Shown piece by piece: positions 14,345 through 22,550 of a DNA stretch of 64,000 nucleotides. Made by a program: the position numbers and the translations under genes. The DNA lies in contig MPCU01000005.1 of NCBI GenBank assembly GCA_001874305.1, positions 327,923 through 391,922 of the forward strand, written 5' to 3'. Source of the stretch: Bacteriovorax sp. MedPE-SWde. Its GTDB lineage: Bacteria > Bdellovibrionota > Bacteriovoracia > Bacteriovoracales > Bacteriovoracaceae. The stretch's first letter is position 1, and every line of letters starts with the position of its first letter. A model generated the notes under the pieces. The model had not been told where the DNA came from, searched no databases, and saw only the letters and a program-made list of their open reading frames with translations.

Positions 14345-14500
14345 TCACTTTAGGCTTCTCACTAATTCATGAGCTTGCTCACCATGACCAGGGACCGCTT
14401 CCTTTCTAAAAAATGTAGGGCAAAGAACTTTGTTTTGCCAACTACAAGACTCACATACAATTATACCTGACAGTGCGTTCTGGCAACAAGTAGGAAAAAG
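14345..14500 (-). pseudogene. Cys-rich open frame without start codon, possible gene remnant
   Basis: Minus strand, 51 sense codons between two stops, encoding a plausible protein tail with CCQNALSGIIVCESCSWQ, then LCPTFFRKEAVPGHGE and HELVRSLK at the end. There are five cysteines in the first 30 residues. No ATG, GTG or TTG lies at its 5' end, so it is either a decayed 3' fragment or chance. Listed because amino-acid usage looks protein-like. Confidence 0.25.
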
Positions 14501-14552
14501 TCATTGTAATTAGGTAATGATAGCGAAATTACAGCTACTTACAGTGAAATAC

Positions 14553-14580
14553 TTGAAAAAATAATGTGGCGTGTTATAAT
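14553..14580 (+). promoter_or_regulatory. Sigma-70-type promoter of the Flp operon
   Basis: TTGAAA at 14553-14558, a 16-base spacer, and TATAAT at 14575-14580. It is about 87 bases ahead of the flp start, leaving a leader of roughly 80 bases. A weaker sigma-28-like TAAAGATT...TACGATAG lies in the leader and is not called. Confidence 0.75.
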
Positions 14581-14666
14581 TTTCTTACGAAAAGCTAAAG
14601 ATTCTGGACATTCTTTACGATAGGTAATGCAGACTCCAGTTTATTAGGGTTTAAGAGGAGAATAAC

Positions 14667-14849
14667 ATGAATAAGTTTTTAGAGTTTCTCAGAGATGAAG
14701 AAGGACAGACTTCGACTGAGTACATTCTATTAGTAGCAGTAGCAGCAATGCTTGTTTTCAAGTTCAAAGGTGTAGCTGATGCGCAAATTACTAAGTTAAC
14801 GGAAGGTGTTTTTGGGAAGGCCCAAGGAATTCTTGACGAGATTAAGTAA
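14667..14849 (+). CDS. flp: Flp-type class IVb major pilin
   Basis: A 60-residue prepilin. The leader MNKFLEFLRDEEG ends in Gly and is followed by QTSTEYILLVAVAAMLVF, with Glu at position +5 of the mature form, as in type IVb Flp pilins; cleavage would be by the CpaA-type peptidase encoded two genes downstream. It has one hydrophobic helix and a short helical C-terminus, normal for Flp. AGAGGAG stands eight bases before ATG. Being first in the operon and smallest, it is the likely major subunit of the fibre. Confidence 0.9.
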   Translation: MNKFLEFLRDEEGQTSTEYILLVAVAAMLVFKFKGVADAQITKLTEGVFGKAQGILDEIK

Positions 14850-14910
14850 GTCCAATGGGAAAAAACTACTCTGAACAGCCTGCTACTACATACTAATGTA
14901 GAATGGTCGT

Positions 14911-15123
14911 ATGCGCGATCAAAATGCAGGGCAGGCCCTCATCGAATACCTTTTCATATTTGCACTGTTTTCGAGTTTAGCCTTAGGTGTCGCTAAAGGT
15001 GTCGGAACATACTCTAATGATGTATTTAAAAGTTTTGCCTTCATGCTCACGCAAGAGTTGTCGACTGGTTACTGTAATAGTAATGGCTGCTGGCATAATG
15101 CTTACGAAAATGGAGTAAAGTAA
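14911..15123 (+). CDS. Class IVb pilin-like protein
   Basis: A 70-residue prepilin-like protein with leader MRDQNAG and mature start QALIEYLFIFALFSSLALGV, again with Glu at +5. After the hydrophobic helix it has a polar tail with two cysteines in GYCNSNGCWHNAYENG, likely a disulphide in the mature subunit. Probable minor pilin. It lies 61 bases after flp and ends one base before the prepilin peptidase gene. Confidence 0.82.
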   Translation: MRDQNAGQALIEYLFIFALFSSLALGVAKGVGTYSNDVFKSFAFMLTQELSTGYCNSNGCWHNAYENGVK

Positions 15124-15124
15124 T

Positions 15125-15634
15125 ATGCCTTTACTCGTTTATATCTATATCGCAATTCAATTGCTAACTGTCGCCTATATCGATGTACAATCAAAGAAAA
15201 TATCTAATAAATGGCCAATAGCTAATATCTTTCTCTATGGTCTATTAGTTCTATTATTACCCCAGTATTACAACTTTAATTTTGAGACCTTTGTATGGCC
15301 TATTGGTTTCTTCGTGGCCGGTTTTCTATTATTCCTAACGAAAGTTATGGGTGGTGGAGACTCGAAATACTTGGCTTCATTCTATTTACTTGTCCCTGTT
15401 AAATTTCATGAAGAGGCCTTTATGTCTTTAGCGGTCGCGACTTTATTTGTCGGAGGCTCCGTTTTTCTAAGAAATATTCTAAAAAATGCTGATCTCATAA
15501 TTCAGGCATATCGCGATAGAAATATCGCCGCTATAAGAAGTGTATTTGGAAAAAAGTTTTCCTTTGCACCAGTTATCTTTATCTCATGGATGTGGTTTGG
15601 ATGGACAATAAGAAAATTCCTCGTTTTCTTTTAG
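15125..15634 (+). CDS. cpaA: Prepilin peptidase (TadV/CpaA, family A24)
   Basis: A 169-residue polytopic aspartic peptidase that cleaves class IVb prepilins after Gly. The two catalytic aspartates are visible in VAYIDVQSKKISN (about Asp20) and in MGGGDSKYLASF (the GxGD motif, about Asp79). It lacks the N-terminal methylase domain of PilD, as expected for the TadV/CpaA branch. It lies in the pilin gene run, and its 3' end overlaps the next pilin-like gene. Confidence 0.93.
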   Translation: MPLLVYIYIAIQLLTVAYIDVQSKKISNKWPIANIFLYGLLVLLLPQYYNFNFETFVWPIGFFVAGFLLFLTKVMGGGDSKYLASFYLLVPVKFHEEAFMSLAVATLFVGGSVFLRNILKNADLIIQAYRDRNIAAIRSVFGKKFSFAPVIFISWMWFGWTIRKFLVFF

Positions 15635-15924
15635 GAAGAAGCGGGCAATCAACAGTTGAATATATAATGCTACTTGTGGTTATCATGAGCTTAGGATTAC
15701 TTGTGTTCAAAAGTGCCGCCTTTAAGAATGTATTAGGGCCAAATTCATCAATGTTTGCAGCGATGGCCAAAAAAATGGAATTTTCTTATCGCTACGGCCA
15801 TAATGGAACAGATGATACCTTTAGAGATAGCGGTAACGATTATAAAACTCCCGAGCATGATGCTTATAGGAATAAAGATGATGGACGATCAAGGTTCTTT
15901 GCACCGACATCCAAGTATGAATAA
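15601..15924 (+). CDS. Class IVb pilin-like protein with long acidic tail
   Basis: A prepilin-like protein of about 107 residues. Leader MDNKKIPRFLLGRSG, then QSTVEYIMLLVVIMSLGLLV with Glu at +5. The mature C-terminal region is polar (HNGTDDTFRDSGNDYKTPEHDAYRNKDDGRS) and longer than in Flp, typical of a TadE/F-like pseudopilin. The ORF track starts at 15586; the ATG at 15601 gives a more usual leader, and neither has a good ribosome binding site. It overlaps the peptidase gene by 34 bases, so coupling is likely. Confidence 0.75.
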   Translation: MDNKKIPRFLLGRSGQSTVEYIMLLVVIMSLGLLVFKSAAFKNVLGPNSSMFAAMAKKMEFSYRYGHNGTDDTFRDSGNDYKTPEHDAYRNKDDGRSRFFAPTSKYE

Positions 15925-16426
15925 CGAAGAGGGGCAGTCTACGATAGAATTTCTATCTACATTTGCTTTCGCATTCTCACTTGTTTTTCTATTTATAAAA
16001 ATTGCTATGAATTTTACTAATGGGTATCTGATTCAATACGCAAACTTCATGGCATCTCGAGCGTACCTAGTTAGAGATACCAATCAAACACCAAACTCTG
16101 TGTATACAGCGTCTTTAACACGAGCAAGAGAAGTATTTAATCAATATAAAGTGCCGGTCTTTATGCCAAGCTTTGGTGGGCAAGTTCAAGCGAACTCACC
16201 TTCAAGCGGTGTACTAAGTTTCTATGTAGGGACTTATGTTGACTATGATGAGAGATTCTCTTTATCACGTTTAATGGGTGGAGCAGCACCTCTTGAATTT
16301 AGGGCCGAGTCTTTCTTAGGTAAAGCACCTGTGAGAAGAGAGTGTTCACTTAGAGTGTGTAAAGCTTTTGAAATGGCCGGCGGGAATTGTACGGCCTATA
16401 CAACGGCATTTGATAATGGATGCTAG
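15878..16426 (+). CDS. TadE-like pseudopilin
   Basis: The ORF track begins at 15755, but TAGGA seven bases before ATG 15878 supports a 182-residue product; ATG 15917, which would begin MNNEEG, is a second option. The cleavage motif is NNEEG-QSTIEFLSTFAFAFSLVFLF with Glu at +5, then a ~150-residue extracellular domain with four cysteines near the C-terminus (RRECSLRVCKAFEMAGGNC and the terminal NGC). It is a probable minor pilin or pilus-tip subunit. It overlaps the preceding gene by 47 bases and its stop directly abuts the next ATG. Confidence 0.75.
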   Translation: MMDDQGSLHRHPSMNNEEGQSTIEFLSTFAFAFSLVFLFIKIAMNFTNGYLIQYANFMASRAYLVRDTNQTPNSVYTASLTRAREVFNQYKVPVFMPSFGGQVQANSPSSGVLSFYVGTYVDYDERFSLSRLMGGAAPLEFRAESFLGKAPVRRECSLRVCKAFEMAGGNCTAYTTAFDNGC

Positions 16427-16954
16427 ATGAGAAATGAAATAATAGACAATATTGAAAATGAAGAAGGACAAGCGATATTTGAATTCGTTGTTTTTCTTCC
16501 TGTGATGCTCTACCTTCTCGTTATGATTATCCAAGTAGGAAACTCGGTTAATGCTTCAATCAATCAACAAAAAGCAACTCGTGGGTATGCATTTTATCTC
16601 TTAAAGGGAAACTCTCTAGGTAACAGACTCATGGATTTTACGGCATATGAAGGAAGTGCAGATGCATTAACTGAAGTCTCTTCGTTCATTGTAGGTTGGC
16701 GTCTAGAGCAAGATAGTGGTGGTAGAAACTCATATGCTTCATACTATCAGCTACCTGAACTTCCTTGGGTTGGAGGCGATCCTGTCGACTGTAGAGATCC
16801 AACAGACCCTGGAGAAGGTAAGTCTGGTTGTATTAAAATATTTACCATGTTTGGTGTATGTGGAGAAACATATACTATGCATGAAGATGGATTCTTTAAG
16901 GCCGACTATCCTGGTTCTCAAGCAGGTTTCCAGAAGAACTGTAACTTTAGATAA
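16427..16954 (+). CDS. TadE-like pseudopilin
   Basis: A 175-residue protein with leader ending NIENEEG and mature start QAIFEFVVFLPVMLYLLVMI; Phe-Glu-Phe keeps Glu at +5 and the FLPV stretch is typical of TadE. The extracellular domain has cysteines in PVDCRDPTDPGEGKSGCIK, FGVCGE and the end FQKNCNFR. It starts immediately after the previous stop codon (TAG-ATG), so it is translationally coupled. It is the fifth and last pilin-like gene of the run. Confidence 0.82.
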   Translation: MRNEIIDNIENEEGQAIFEFVVFLPVMLYLLVMIIQVGNSVNASINQQKATRGYAFYLLKGNSLGNRLMDFTAYEGSADALTEVSSFIVGWRLEQDSGGRNSYASYYQLPELPWVGGDPVDCRDPTDPGEGKSGCIKIFTMFGVCGETYTMHEDGFFKADYPGSQAGFQKNCNFR

Positions 16955-17047
16955 GAAGAGCTGTCCCTTTTTTCCTACACGAATATAAATATCTGATTTT
17001 TGGTAAAATAATCCTAATAGTTAAGTGTTAAATTAGGGTAATTATTT

Positions 17048-17857
17048 ATGAACACACGAGCATTTACGTTAGCTTTGGTTATTGCAGGTTTTGCAATGTT
17101 TATGGTCTTCACATATGTAGAAGATCAAAAGACTAGTTTGATAAAGAAGTACGGTTCTATGAGTTCTGTTGTTGTTGCAAAACAAAACATCTCTGAATAC
17201 GAACTTATTGATGACTCCAAGGTAACTATTATATCACTCCCGCAAAAATTCTTATCTCCAGGTAGTTTTAAAACTATGAAAGAGGTTGAAAATACAGTTG
17301 CGACAGTTCCAATTCTAAAAGGCGAGCAGATTACAAAACCTAGGATTACTTATCCTGGAGAAAGTACTGGTTTATCGCGTGAAGTATCTGTTGGGAAAAG
17401 GGCCTTAGCAATTTCTATTGATGAAAGTCAGGCGGTATCAAAGCTGATAAAGCCTGGTGATAGAGTCGATGTTCTTGCTGCAATTGATTACACGTCAGGA
17501 CGTAAGCACATGCAGAAGATAGCAACGATATTACAAGATGTAAGAGTTCTATCAACAGGTATGAGTATCTCAAATAACCTACCTCTAATTGGTTTGAAAA
17601 CACCTCAGGTAATTAAAAAGATGAAGCTTAATACATATAGTAACTACAATACAGTTACTCTTGAGCTAGATCCATTTCAGGTTCAAAAGATTGTCCATCT
17701 GTTAACTTTTGCGGCCTATAAACCATATCTTTCTCTAAGAAATATTAATGACAAAGACACGGTAAGAATCGAAGGAACAAAGCTTTACGACATCTTAAGT
17801 GATAAAGATCAATCAGAAGCAAAATCATATTTCGCAGATAAATATAAAAAGAAATAG
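17048..17857 (+). CDS. cpaB: Flp pilus assembly protein CpaB/RcpC
   Basis: A 269-residue protein with an N-terminal membrane anchor (FTLALVIAGFAMFMVFTYV) and the CpaB arrangement: a SAF-like domain, VVVAKQNISEYELIDDSKVTI, PILKGEQITKPRI, then REVSVGKRALAISIDESQAVSKLIKPGDRVDVLA. It is periplasmic and thought to help connect the secretin with the inner-membrane platform. TTAGGG precedes the start. Length is normal. It opens the assembly part of the operon, 93 bases after the pilin genes and eight bases before the secretin gene. Confidence 0.92.
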   Translation: MNTRAFTLALVIAGFAMFMVFTYVEDQKTSLIKKYGSMSSVVVAKQNISEYELIDDSKVTIISLPQKFLSPGSFKTMKEVENTVATVPILKGEQITKPRITYPGESTGLSREVSVGKRALAISIDESQAVSKLIKPGDRVDVLAAIDYTSGRKHMQKIATILQDVRVLSTGMSISNNLPLIGLKTPQVIKKMKLNTYSNYNTVTLELDPFQVQKIVHLLTFAAYKPYLSLRNINDKDTVRIEGTKLYDILSDKDQSEAKSYFADKYKKK

Positions 17858-17864
17858 AGAATAA

Positions 17865-19352
17865 ATGAAACTGATAATGACAAAAATTTTATTAATTACT
17901 TTTTTTAGCTTCTTTGCAAGTGCTCAACAGGCGCAAATAAAAGAAACGAAAATAGAAGTGATTCTTGGTATTGATAAAATTATGAAAGTTGATTTTGTCC
18001 CATATACAAGGGCGCAAATCGCGGATGAGTCTGTTGTTGGTATTCAGTTTATACCACAGAAAAGGGAAATTACCTTAAAGGGTAAGAAGCCTGGTCGTTC
18101 TTCAGTAACTGTTAGAGATAAGAAAGGTAATGTTCGTCAGAGATACCTTGTCAATGTAACTGCAACTGAGAAATCTAAAATTATCAGAGAACTCAATGAG
18201 TTAATCGGTGATGTCGAAGGAATAAACGTTGGACTAAAAGGTGGAAAAGTCTATGTCGGTGGAAAAATTATTGTTCCTGGTGACATTGGTAAAGTTGTAA
18301 TTATCTTAGAAGACTATAAAGAAGTATTAAACTTAATTGAAGTATCTCCTCAAACATATCAAATCATTGCAAGAAAAATGCAAGAAGGAATGAGAAGGAA
18401 TAACCTTCGAGATGTAACAGTAAGGTTCTTTAATAATTCTTATATCCTTGAAGGTATTGTTAATAGTGATGCTGAAAAAGATCTCGGGTTCAAAATAGCT
18501 GCCGCATACTTACCAGATAGAATTGAAAGTCTTGCAAGAAGAGCTGATGCTGTTCAACGACCAAGTAGAGAAGAAATTATAAAAAACTTTGTTGTTGTAA
18601 ATAGAAAACAAGCTCCGCCTCCAGCGGATAAGTTAATTAAGGTTACAACACAATTCGTAGAACTCTCTAAAGACTATAGTAAGATTTTTGGTTTTAAATG
18701 GTCACCAACTCTTGGTGGAGATGGTGGAGCTATTTCTTTTGGTAAAAACTCAAGTGGTGGCGTAACAACTAACTCAAGTGGAACTTTATCAGGAACAATT
18801 TCGAACTTATTTCCTAAGCTTAATTCTGCAAAAGCTGCGGGGTACGCTAGAGTTGTTCAGTCAGGTGTCCTAATTATCAAAGATAAGAAATCTGGAAAGT
18901 TAAATAAAGGTTCCACAAAAAATACTCAGTTAGGAACTGGAGAGTTCGCACAACCTACATCTATAAAGGCCGGTTTTGGTCTTGAAATTAGACCTACGAT
19001 ATTACAAGAAGAAAAAATTAATCTAGAAGTAACTCTCAATGTAGATACAGCTGTCGGAACAGATACTTTAAATAACGTTATAAAAACTGAACTTATAATT
19101 AAGTCTAGAGAATCAGCAGTTGTTGGTGGGGTTTCCGTAAGTAAAAGTACAACTGAATATGATAAAGATCCACCAGGTGGTGCTGATACAGTAGATGCAG
19201 AAAGTGGATTTCCTCTTTTTTCTTTTGTTAGGTCAAAAGAAGTTACAAAGAGTAAAGAGCAGTTTGTTGTTTTTATAACCCCTGAGATTATTGACAATGC
19301 ATCATCAGGAACAGAAGAAATTAAAAGAAAGTTTAGAAGGAGAGGGCGCTAG
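17865..19352 (+). CDS. cpaC: Flp pilus secretin CpaC/RcpA
   Basis: A 495-residue secretin forming the outer-membrane channel for the pilus. A signal peptide (ILLITFFSFFASAQQ) is followed by the pilus N-terminal domain (IDKIMKVDFVPYTRAQIADES...KGKKPGRSSVTVRDKKGN), two regions of BON/N1-like repeats, then the secretin core from KVTTQFVELSKDYSKIFGFKW through GFGLEIRPTI to FPLFSFVRSKEVTKSKEQFVVFITPEI. The core end motif matches secretins. A Gly/Ser-rich insert (SSGGVTTNSSGTLSG) forms the gate loop region. Its stop shares one base with the GTG start of the next gene. Confidence 0.92.
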   Translation: MKLIMTKILLITFFSFFASAQQAQIKETKIEVILGIDKIMKVDFVPYTRAQIADESVVGIQFIPQKREITLKGKKPGRSSVTVRDKKGNVRQRYLVNVTATEKSKIIRELNELIGDVEGINVGLKGGKVYVGGKIIVPGDIGKVVIILEDYKEVLNLIEVSPQTYQIIARKMQEGMRRNNLRDVTVRFFNNSYILEGIVNSDAEKDLGFKIAAAYLPDRIESLARRADAVQRPSREEIIKNFVVVNRKQAPPPADKLIKVTTQFVELSKDYSKIFGFKWSPTLGGDGGAISFGKNSSGGVTTNSSGTLSGTISNLFPKLNSAKAAGYARVVQSGVLIIKDKKSGKLNKGSTKNTQLGTGEFAQPTSIKAGFGLEIRPTILQEEKINLEVTLNVDTAVGTDTLNNVIKTELIIKSRESAVVGGVSVSKSTTEYDKDPPGGADTVDAESGFPLFSFVRSKEVTKSKEQFVVFITPEIIDNASSGTEEIKRKFRRRGR

Positions 19353-21574
19353 TGGCCGAAGGACATATAATTACCGTAATTGGTGGTAAAGGTGGGGTTG
19401 GAAAATCTCAAGTTGCTGCTAACCTTGCTTTTGCATTTACGCAAGAGACAAGAGGAAAATCTCTTCTGTTAGACTTTGATCAAAAAGCTAGTGGAGATCA
19501 AAATTTAATTACTGGTATAAAAACAAAGAAGAACCTTAAAGACTTACTAAGTTTTGGTGGTGCAATTGATCCTCGATCTATGCAGCAGTTCTTAAATCCA
19601 CATCCTGCAGGAGTTAGCTATATTGGTCTTCCAAATGACCCAACAGCTACTGAAGGAATTGATGCTGAAGCATCAGGTAAAATATTAAAAGCTGTAACAA
19701 ATATGTTTCCAGTTACAGTAATTGATGCTGGAAATGAATTAACTCCTCTTGCTTGTAAGGCGCTTGAATTTTCAACTCTAATATTAGTTGTCGTAACACC
19801 CGATCTTCTTGCAATTAATCAAACGAAGAGACTTGTCTCTGAATTAACAACAATGATGTTTCCTAAAGAAATGATTCACTTTGTTTTTAATCAGGCCCAA
19901 AAAGGTCACCCTGTAACTCCTGATATTGCTGGGAAGTCTCTTGGTAGGCCAGTATTGGCCTCTATTTTAAAAGATGATCAAACTTGTGCACTTGCTCTGA
20001 ATCAGAGAAAGCCGGCGCTGTTAGTTGCTAAAGCAAGTAATTTTTCTAAAGGCGTTACAGAAGTAACGAGAAAGATCGTTCAAAAGAGTTTACTAAAACA
20101 ACTCGCTAAACTTAATAAACCATCTGATATTGGAAGTAAGAAAGATTCTGGTGGAGACGCAAAAACAGGAAATGCCTGGAGAGATCTAAAGGTTCGAATT
20201 CATAAAGGTCTTGTTGAAGAAATGGATCTTAGCAAGGAAGATGATAACGATCCCAAAGCTAAAATAATTTTAAAAGAGAAGACTAAGAAATTAGTTGTAG
20301 ATCTTTTAAATAAAGAAGATACGAAATCAATTCTAAAAAGTCGTGAAGACATGAATAGAATTGTTAAAGAAATTATTGATGAAGCACTTGGTTTAGGTCC
20401 TTTAGAAGACTTACTCTCTGATAAAACTGTTTCTGAAATTATGGTAGTTGGCCCTGAAAAAATATACTTTGAGCAGGGTGGTAAAATTAAGAAGTCAGAA
20501 ATTATATTCACCAACGATAGACAGGTTCTCAATGTAATTGAAAGAATTGTTGCACCTGTTGGTAGAAGAATTGATGAGAAAACTCCTTATGTAGATGCAA
20601 GGTTACACGATGGATCGAGAGTTCATGCAATTGTACCGCCATCTGCAATTGATGGTTGTTGTATAACCATTAGAAAATTCCCAGAAGAAAGATTAACTTA
20701 TAAGAACCTTGTAAGCTTTGGTTCATTAACTCAGAATATGGCCGACTTCTTAAGAATTGCGGTTGAGGGACATAAGAATATTATTGTTTCCGGTGGTACC
20801 GGTTCAGGTAAGACAACTCTAATTAATATCCTTGGTGGTTTCATTCAAGCTAATGAACGTATCATTACATGTGAAGACTCGGCCGAGCTAAACTTCCCTC
20901 AAGACCATATAGTTAGGCTTGAGACGAGACCTCCTTCACTGGAAGGGGATGGTGAAATCGATATTCGTTGTCTTGTTAAGCAATGTCTAAGAATGAGACC
21001 TGATAGAATTGTTGTTGGTGAGTGTCGTGGTGGTGAAACACTTGATATGTTACAAGCAATGGGGACTGGGCATGATGGTTCATTAACAACAGTCCACTCT
21101 AATAATCCACGTGAGTGTATTGGCCGAATTGAAACACTTGTACAGTATGCAGGTGCGGGACTTACACCTAAAGCAATTAGGGAAATGATTGCTAGTGCGG
21201 TTCATATGATTATTCAGCAATCTCGTCTTGATGATGGTTCACGTCGAGTAACACATATTACTGAAATTGGTGGTATTCAAGGTGAGGTCGTAACACTTCA
21301 AGATATCTTTCTCTTTGTTCAAAAGGGAATTGATAAGAGTGGTAAAATTATTGGTGAATTCCAGGCAACTGGATTTATTCCAAAGTTCATCGAGACGCTA
21401 GAAAAGAAAGGTTACAATATTCCTAGAGGACTATTTAGTAATGCTGCCCCTGCTGCAGCTCCGGCCGCTAAAAAGGCCGCTCCTCCTGCAGGCGGAAAGA
21501 AGCTTCCTCCTGGAGCGAAGCCTAGACCGCGTCCACCAGGTGCTGGTGGTAAAAAACCACCGGGAAAGGGTTAG
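19352..21574 (+). CDS. cpaF: Fused TadZ/CpaE-like and TadA/CpaF pilus ATPase
   Basis: A 740-residue fusion. Residues 1 to ~250 are a ParA/MinD-type ATPase like CpaE/TadZ, with deviant Walker A GGKGGVGKSQVAANLA, LLLDFDQKASGD and VIDAGNELT; it should localise the machine. From ~270 to ~690 is a TadA/CpaF secretion ATPase: PLEDLLSDKTVSEIMVVGP, DARLHDGSRVHAI, Walker A VSGGTGSGKTTLINIL (about 485), RPDRIVVGECRGGE (Walker B) and TGHDGSLTTVHSNN (His box). A ~45-residue Ala/Pro/Lys tail (KKLPPGAKPRPRPPGAGGKK) follows. The start is GTG overlapping the secretin stop by one base. In most tad loci these two proteins are separate. Confidence 0.9.
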   Translation: MAEGHIITVIGGKGGVGKSQVAANLAFAFTQETRGKSLLLDFDQKASGDQNLITGIKTKKNLKDLLSFGGAIDPRSMQQFLNPHPAGVSYIGLPNDPTATEGIDAEASGKILKAVTNMFPVTVIDAGNELTPLACKALEFSTLILVVVTPDLLAINQTKRLVSELTTMMFPKEMIHFVFNQAQKGHPVTPDIAGKSLGRPVLASILKDDQTCALALNQRKPALLVAKASNFSKGVTEVTRKIVQKSLLKQLAKLNKPSDIGSKKDSGGDAKTGNAWRDLKVRIHKGLVEEMDLSKEDDNDPKAKIILKEKTKKLVVDLLNKEDTKSILKSREDMNRIVKEIIDEALGLGPLEDLLSDKTVSEIMVVGPEKIYFEQGGKIKKSEIIFTNDRQVLNVIERIVAPVGRRIDEKTPYVDARLHDGSRVHAIVPPSAIDGCCITIRKFPEERLTYKNLVSFGSLTQNMADFLRIAVEGHKNIIVSGGTGSGKTTLINILGGFIQANERIITCEDSAELNFPQDHIVRLETRPPSLEGDGEIDIRCLVKQCLRMRPDRIVVGECRGGETLDMLQAMGTGHDGSLTTVHSNNPRECIGRIETLVQYAGAGLTPKAIREMIASAVHMIIQQSRLDDGSRRVTHITEIGGIQGEVVTLQDIFLFVQKGIDKSGKIIGEFQATGFIPKFIETLEKKGYNIPRGLFSNAAPAAAPAAKKAAPPAGGKKLPPGAKPRPRPPGAGGKKPPGKG

Positions 21575-21582
21575 GAGAATAG

Positions 21583-22473
21583 ATGTCTTTTTTTATTGAA
21601 TTAATAGGATTTAACGGAATGGTTGGGCTATTAGGCCTAGTCATTTTTATATTCTGTTATAAATACTCAATTGGTATTTTTGAATTTGTAGAAAGACAAA
21701 CTTTAGGAACTCGTACTTATATTATGGAGAAGCTTGAACTTCTCTTTATAGAAATACCTCCAGAGAAAATTACTTATATGTTACTTGGAGTTTCCGTTGG
21801 TGCGGGCTCTCTTGTTTTTCTTATTTTTGGAATTATGAGTAAGTGGCTAATTGGTTTTATCCTTGGAGTATTTGTAGCATTTATTGGATTTAAGATTCCC
21901 AAGCCAATAGTTGATTATATGGTTAATAAGCGTATTAAGGCTTATCAAAATCAAATGGTTGATGGGCTTCAGTTATTGGCCAATGGTCTAAGGGCAGGTT
22001 TATCTGTTCCACAATCAATTGGGATGGTCGTAGATGAAATGCCATCTCCTATATCTCAAGAATTTAGTGTAATGCTACAGCAAAATAGAATTGGAGTACC
22101 CCTAGAAGAGTGTTTTGATAACCTTGCAACAAGAATTCCTACTCAGGATAATGATATGTTCGTAAGTGCCATTAATATTCTACGTGAAACCGGTGGTAAT
22201 CTTGCTGAAGTATTCGATACAATTGTTTCTGTAATTAGAGAAAGAGTACGCCTTGCTCAAAAAGTAGAAACTGCGACTGCTCAGGGTAAATTCCAGGGAA
22301 TGGTAATTGCCTTTATGCCTTTTGCCATTTTAATCATGTATGGTCTAAGTGATCCTGACTCAATCAAGAGAATGTTCTCCCATCCTTTAGGAATTATCCT
22401 CGTTATAGTAGCGACGATTCTTGATATTATAGGGACTTATATTATTTTTCAGATAGTAAAAATAAAAGAGTAA
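21583..22473 (+). CDS. tadB: Flp pilus inner-membrane platform protein TadB
   Basis: A 296-residue type II secretion F-domain protein. Membrane helices at the N-terminus (GMVGLLGLVIFIFCYKY), about 65-110 and at the C-terminus (two helices ending IIFQIVKIKE). The F domain is MVDGLQLLANGLRAGLSVPQSIGMV, then LRETGGNLAEVFDTIVSVIRERVRLAQKVETATAQGKFQG. This is the TadB pattern. A tadC partner is normal in tad loci; none follows here, so either TadB acts alone or TadC is elsewhere. It starts eight bases after the fused ATPase and is the last gene of the pilus operon. Confidence 0.9.
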   Translation: MSFFIELIGFNGMVGLLGLVIFIFCYKYSIGIFEFVERQTLGTRTYIMEKLELLFIEIPPEKITYMLLGVSVGAGSLVFLIFGIMSKWLIGFILGVFVAFIGFKIPKPIVDYMVNKRIKAYQNQMVDGLQLLANGLRAGLSVPQSIGMVVDEMPSPISQEFSVMLQQNRIGVPLEECFDNLATRIPTQDNDMFVSAINILRETGGNLAEVFDTIVSVIRERVRLAQKVETATAQGKFQGMVIAFMPFAILIMYGLSDPDSIKRMFSHPLGIILVIVATILDIIGTYIIFQIVKIKE

Positions 22474-22482
22474 GTTTTTCCT

Positions 22483-22508
22483 TAAATATTTTCAAATAAT
22501 ACCGATAA
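22483..22508 (+). promoter_or_regulatory. Sigma-28-like promoter upstream of RHS-like gene
   Basis: TAAA at 22483-22486 followed after 14 bases by ACCGATAA at 22501-22508. The -10 matches GCCGATAA at 7 of 8 positions; the spacer is one base shorter than the flagellin site at 10330. It is 43 bases ahead of the RHS-like start. Moderate support only. Confidence 0.5.
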
Positions 22509-22550
22509 ACAATTGAGAACTAGAAAAAGTAGAGCAAAAAAGGATTGTAA

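Larger units (their letters stand above)
14064..14666. other. 603-base gene-poor region upstream of the Flp operon
   Basis: It holds the palindromic repeat element at 14104-14229, an inverted repeat GGGCGGAGAC/GTCTCCGCCC spanning 14222-14315, a minus-strand open frame without a start codon (14345-14500), a hairpin GGCAAA/TTTGCC near 14428-14448, and the flp promoter at 14553-14580. The stretch 14100-14340 is visibly richer in G+C than its surroundings, which is unusual here and fits either a mobile repeat or a structured RNA. Confidence 0.6.

Noticed and set aside
14064-14666. Known structured RNA (6S, tmRNA, SRP, c-di-GMP riboswitch) in the gene-poor region
   Set aside because: I looked for conserved cores of these and found none; the structured part is better described as a dispersed repeat.
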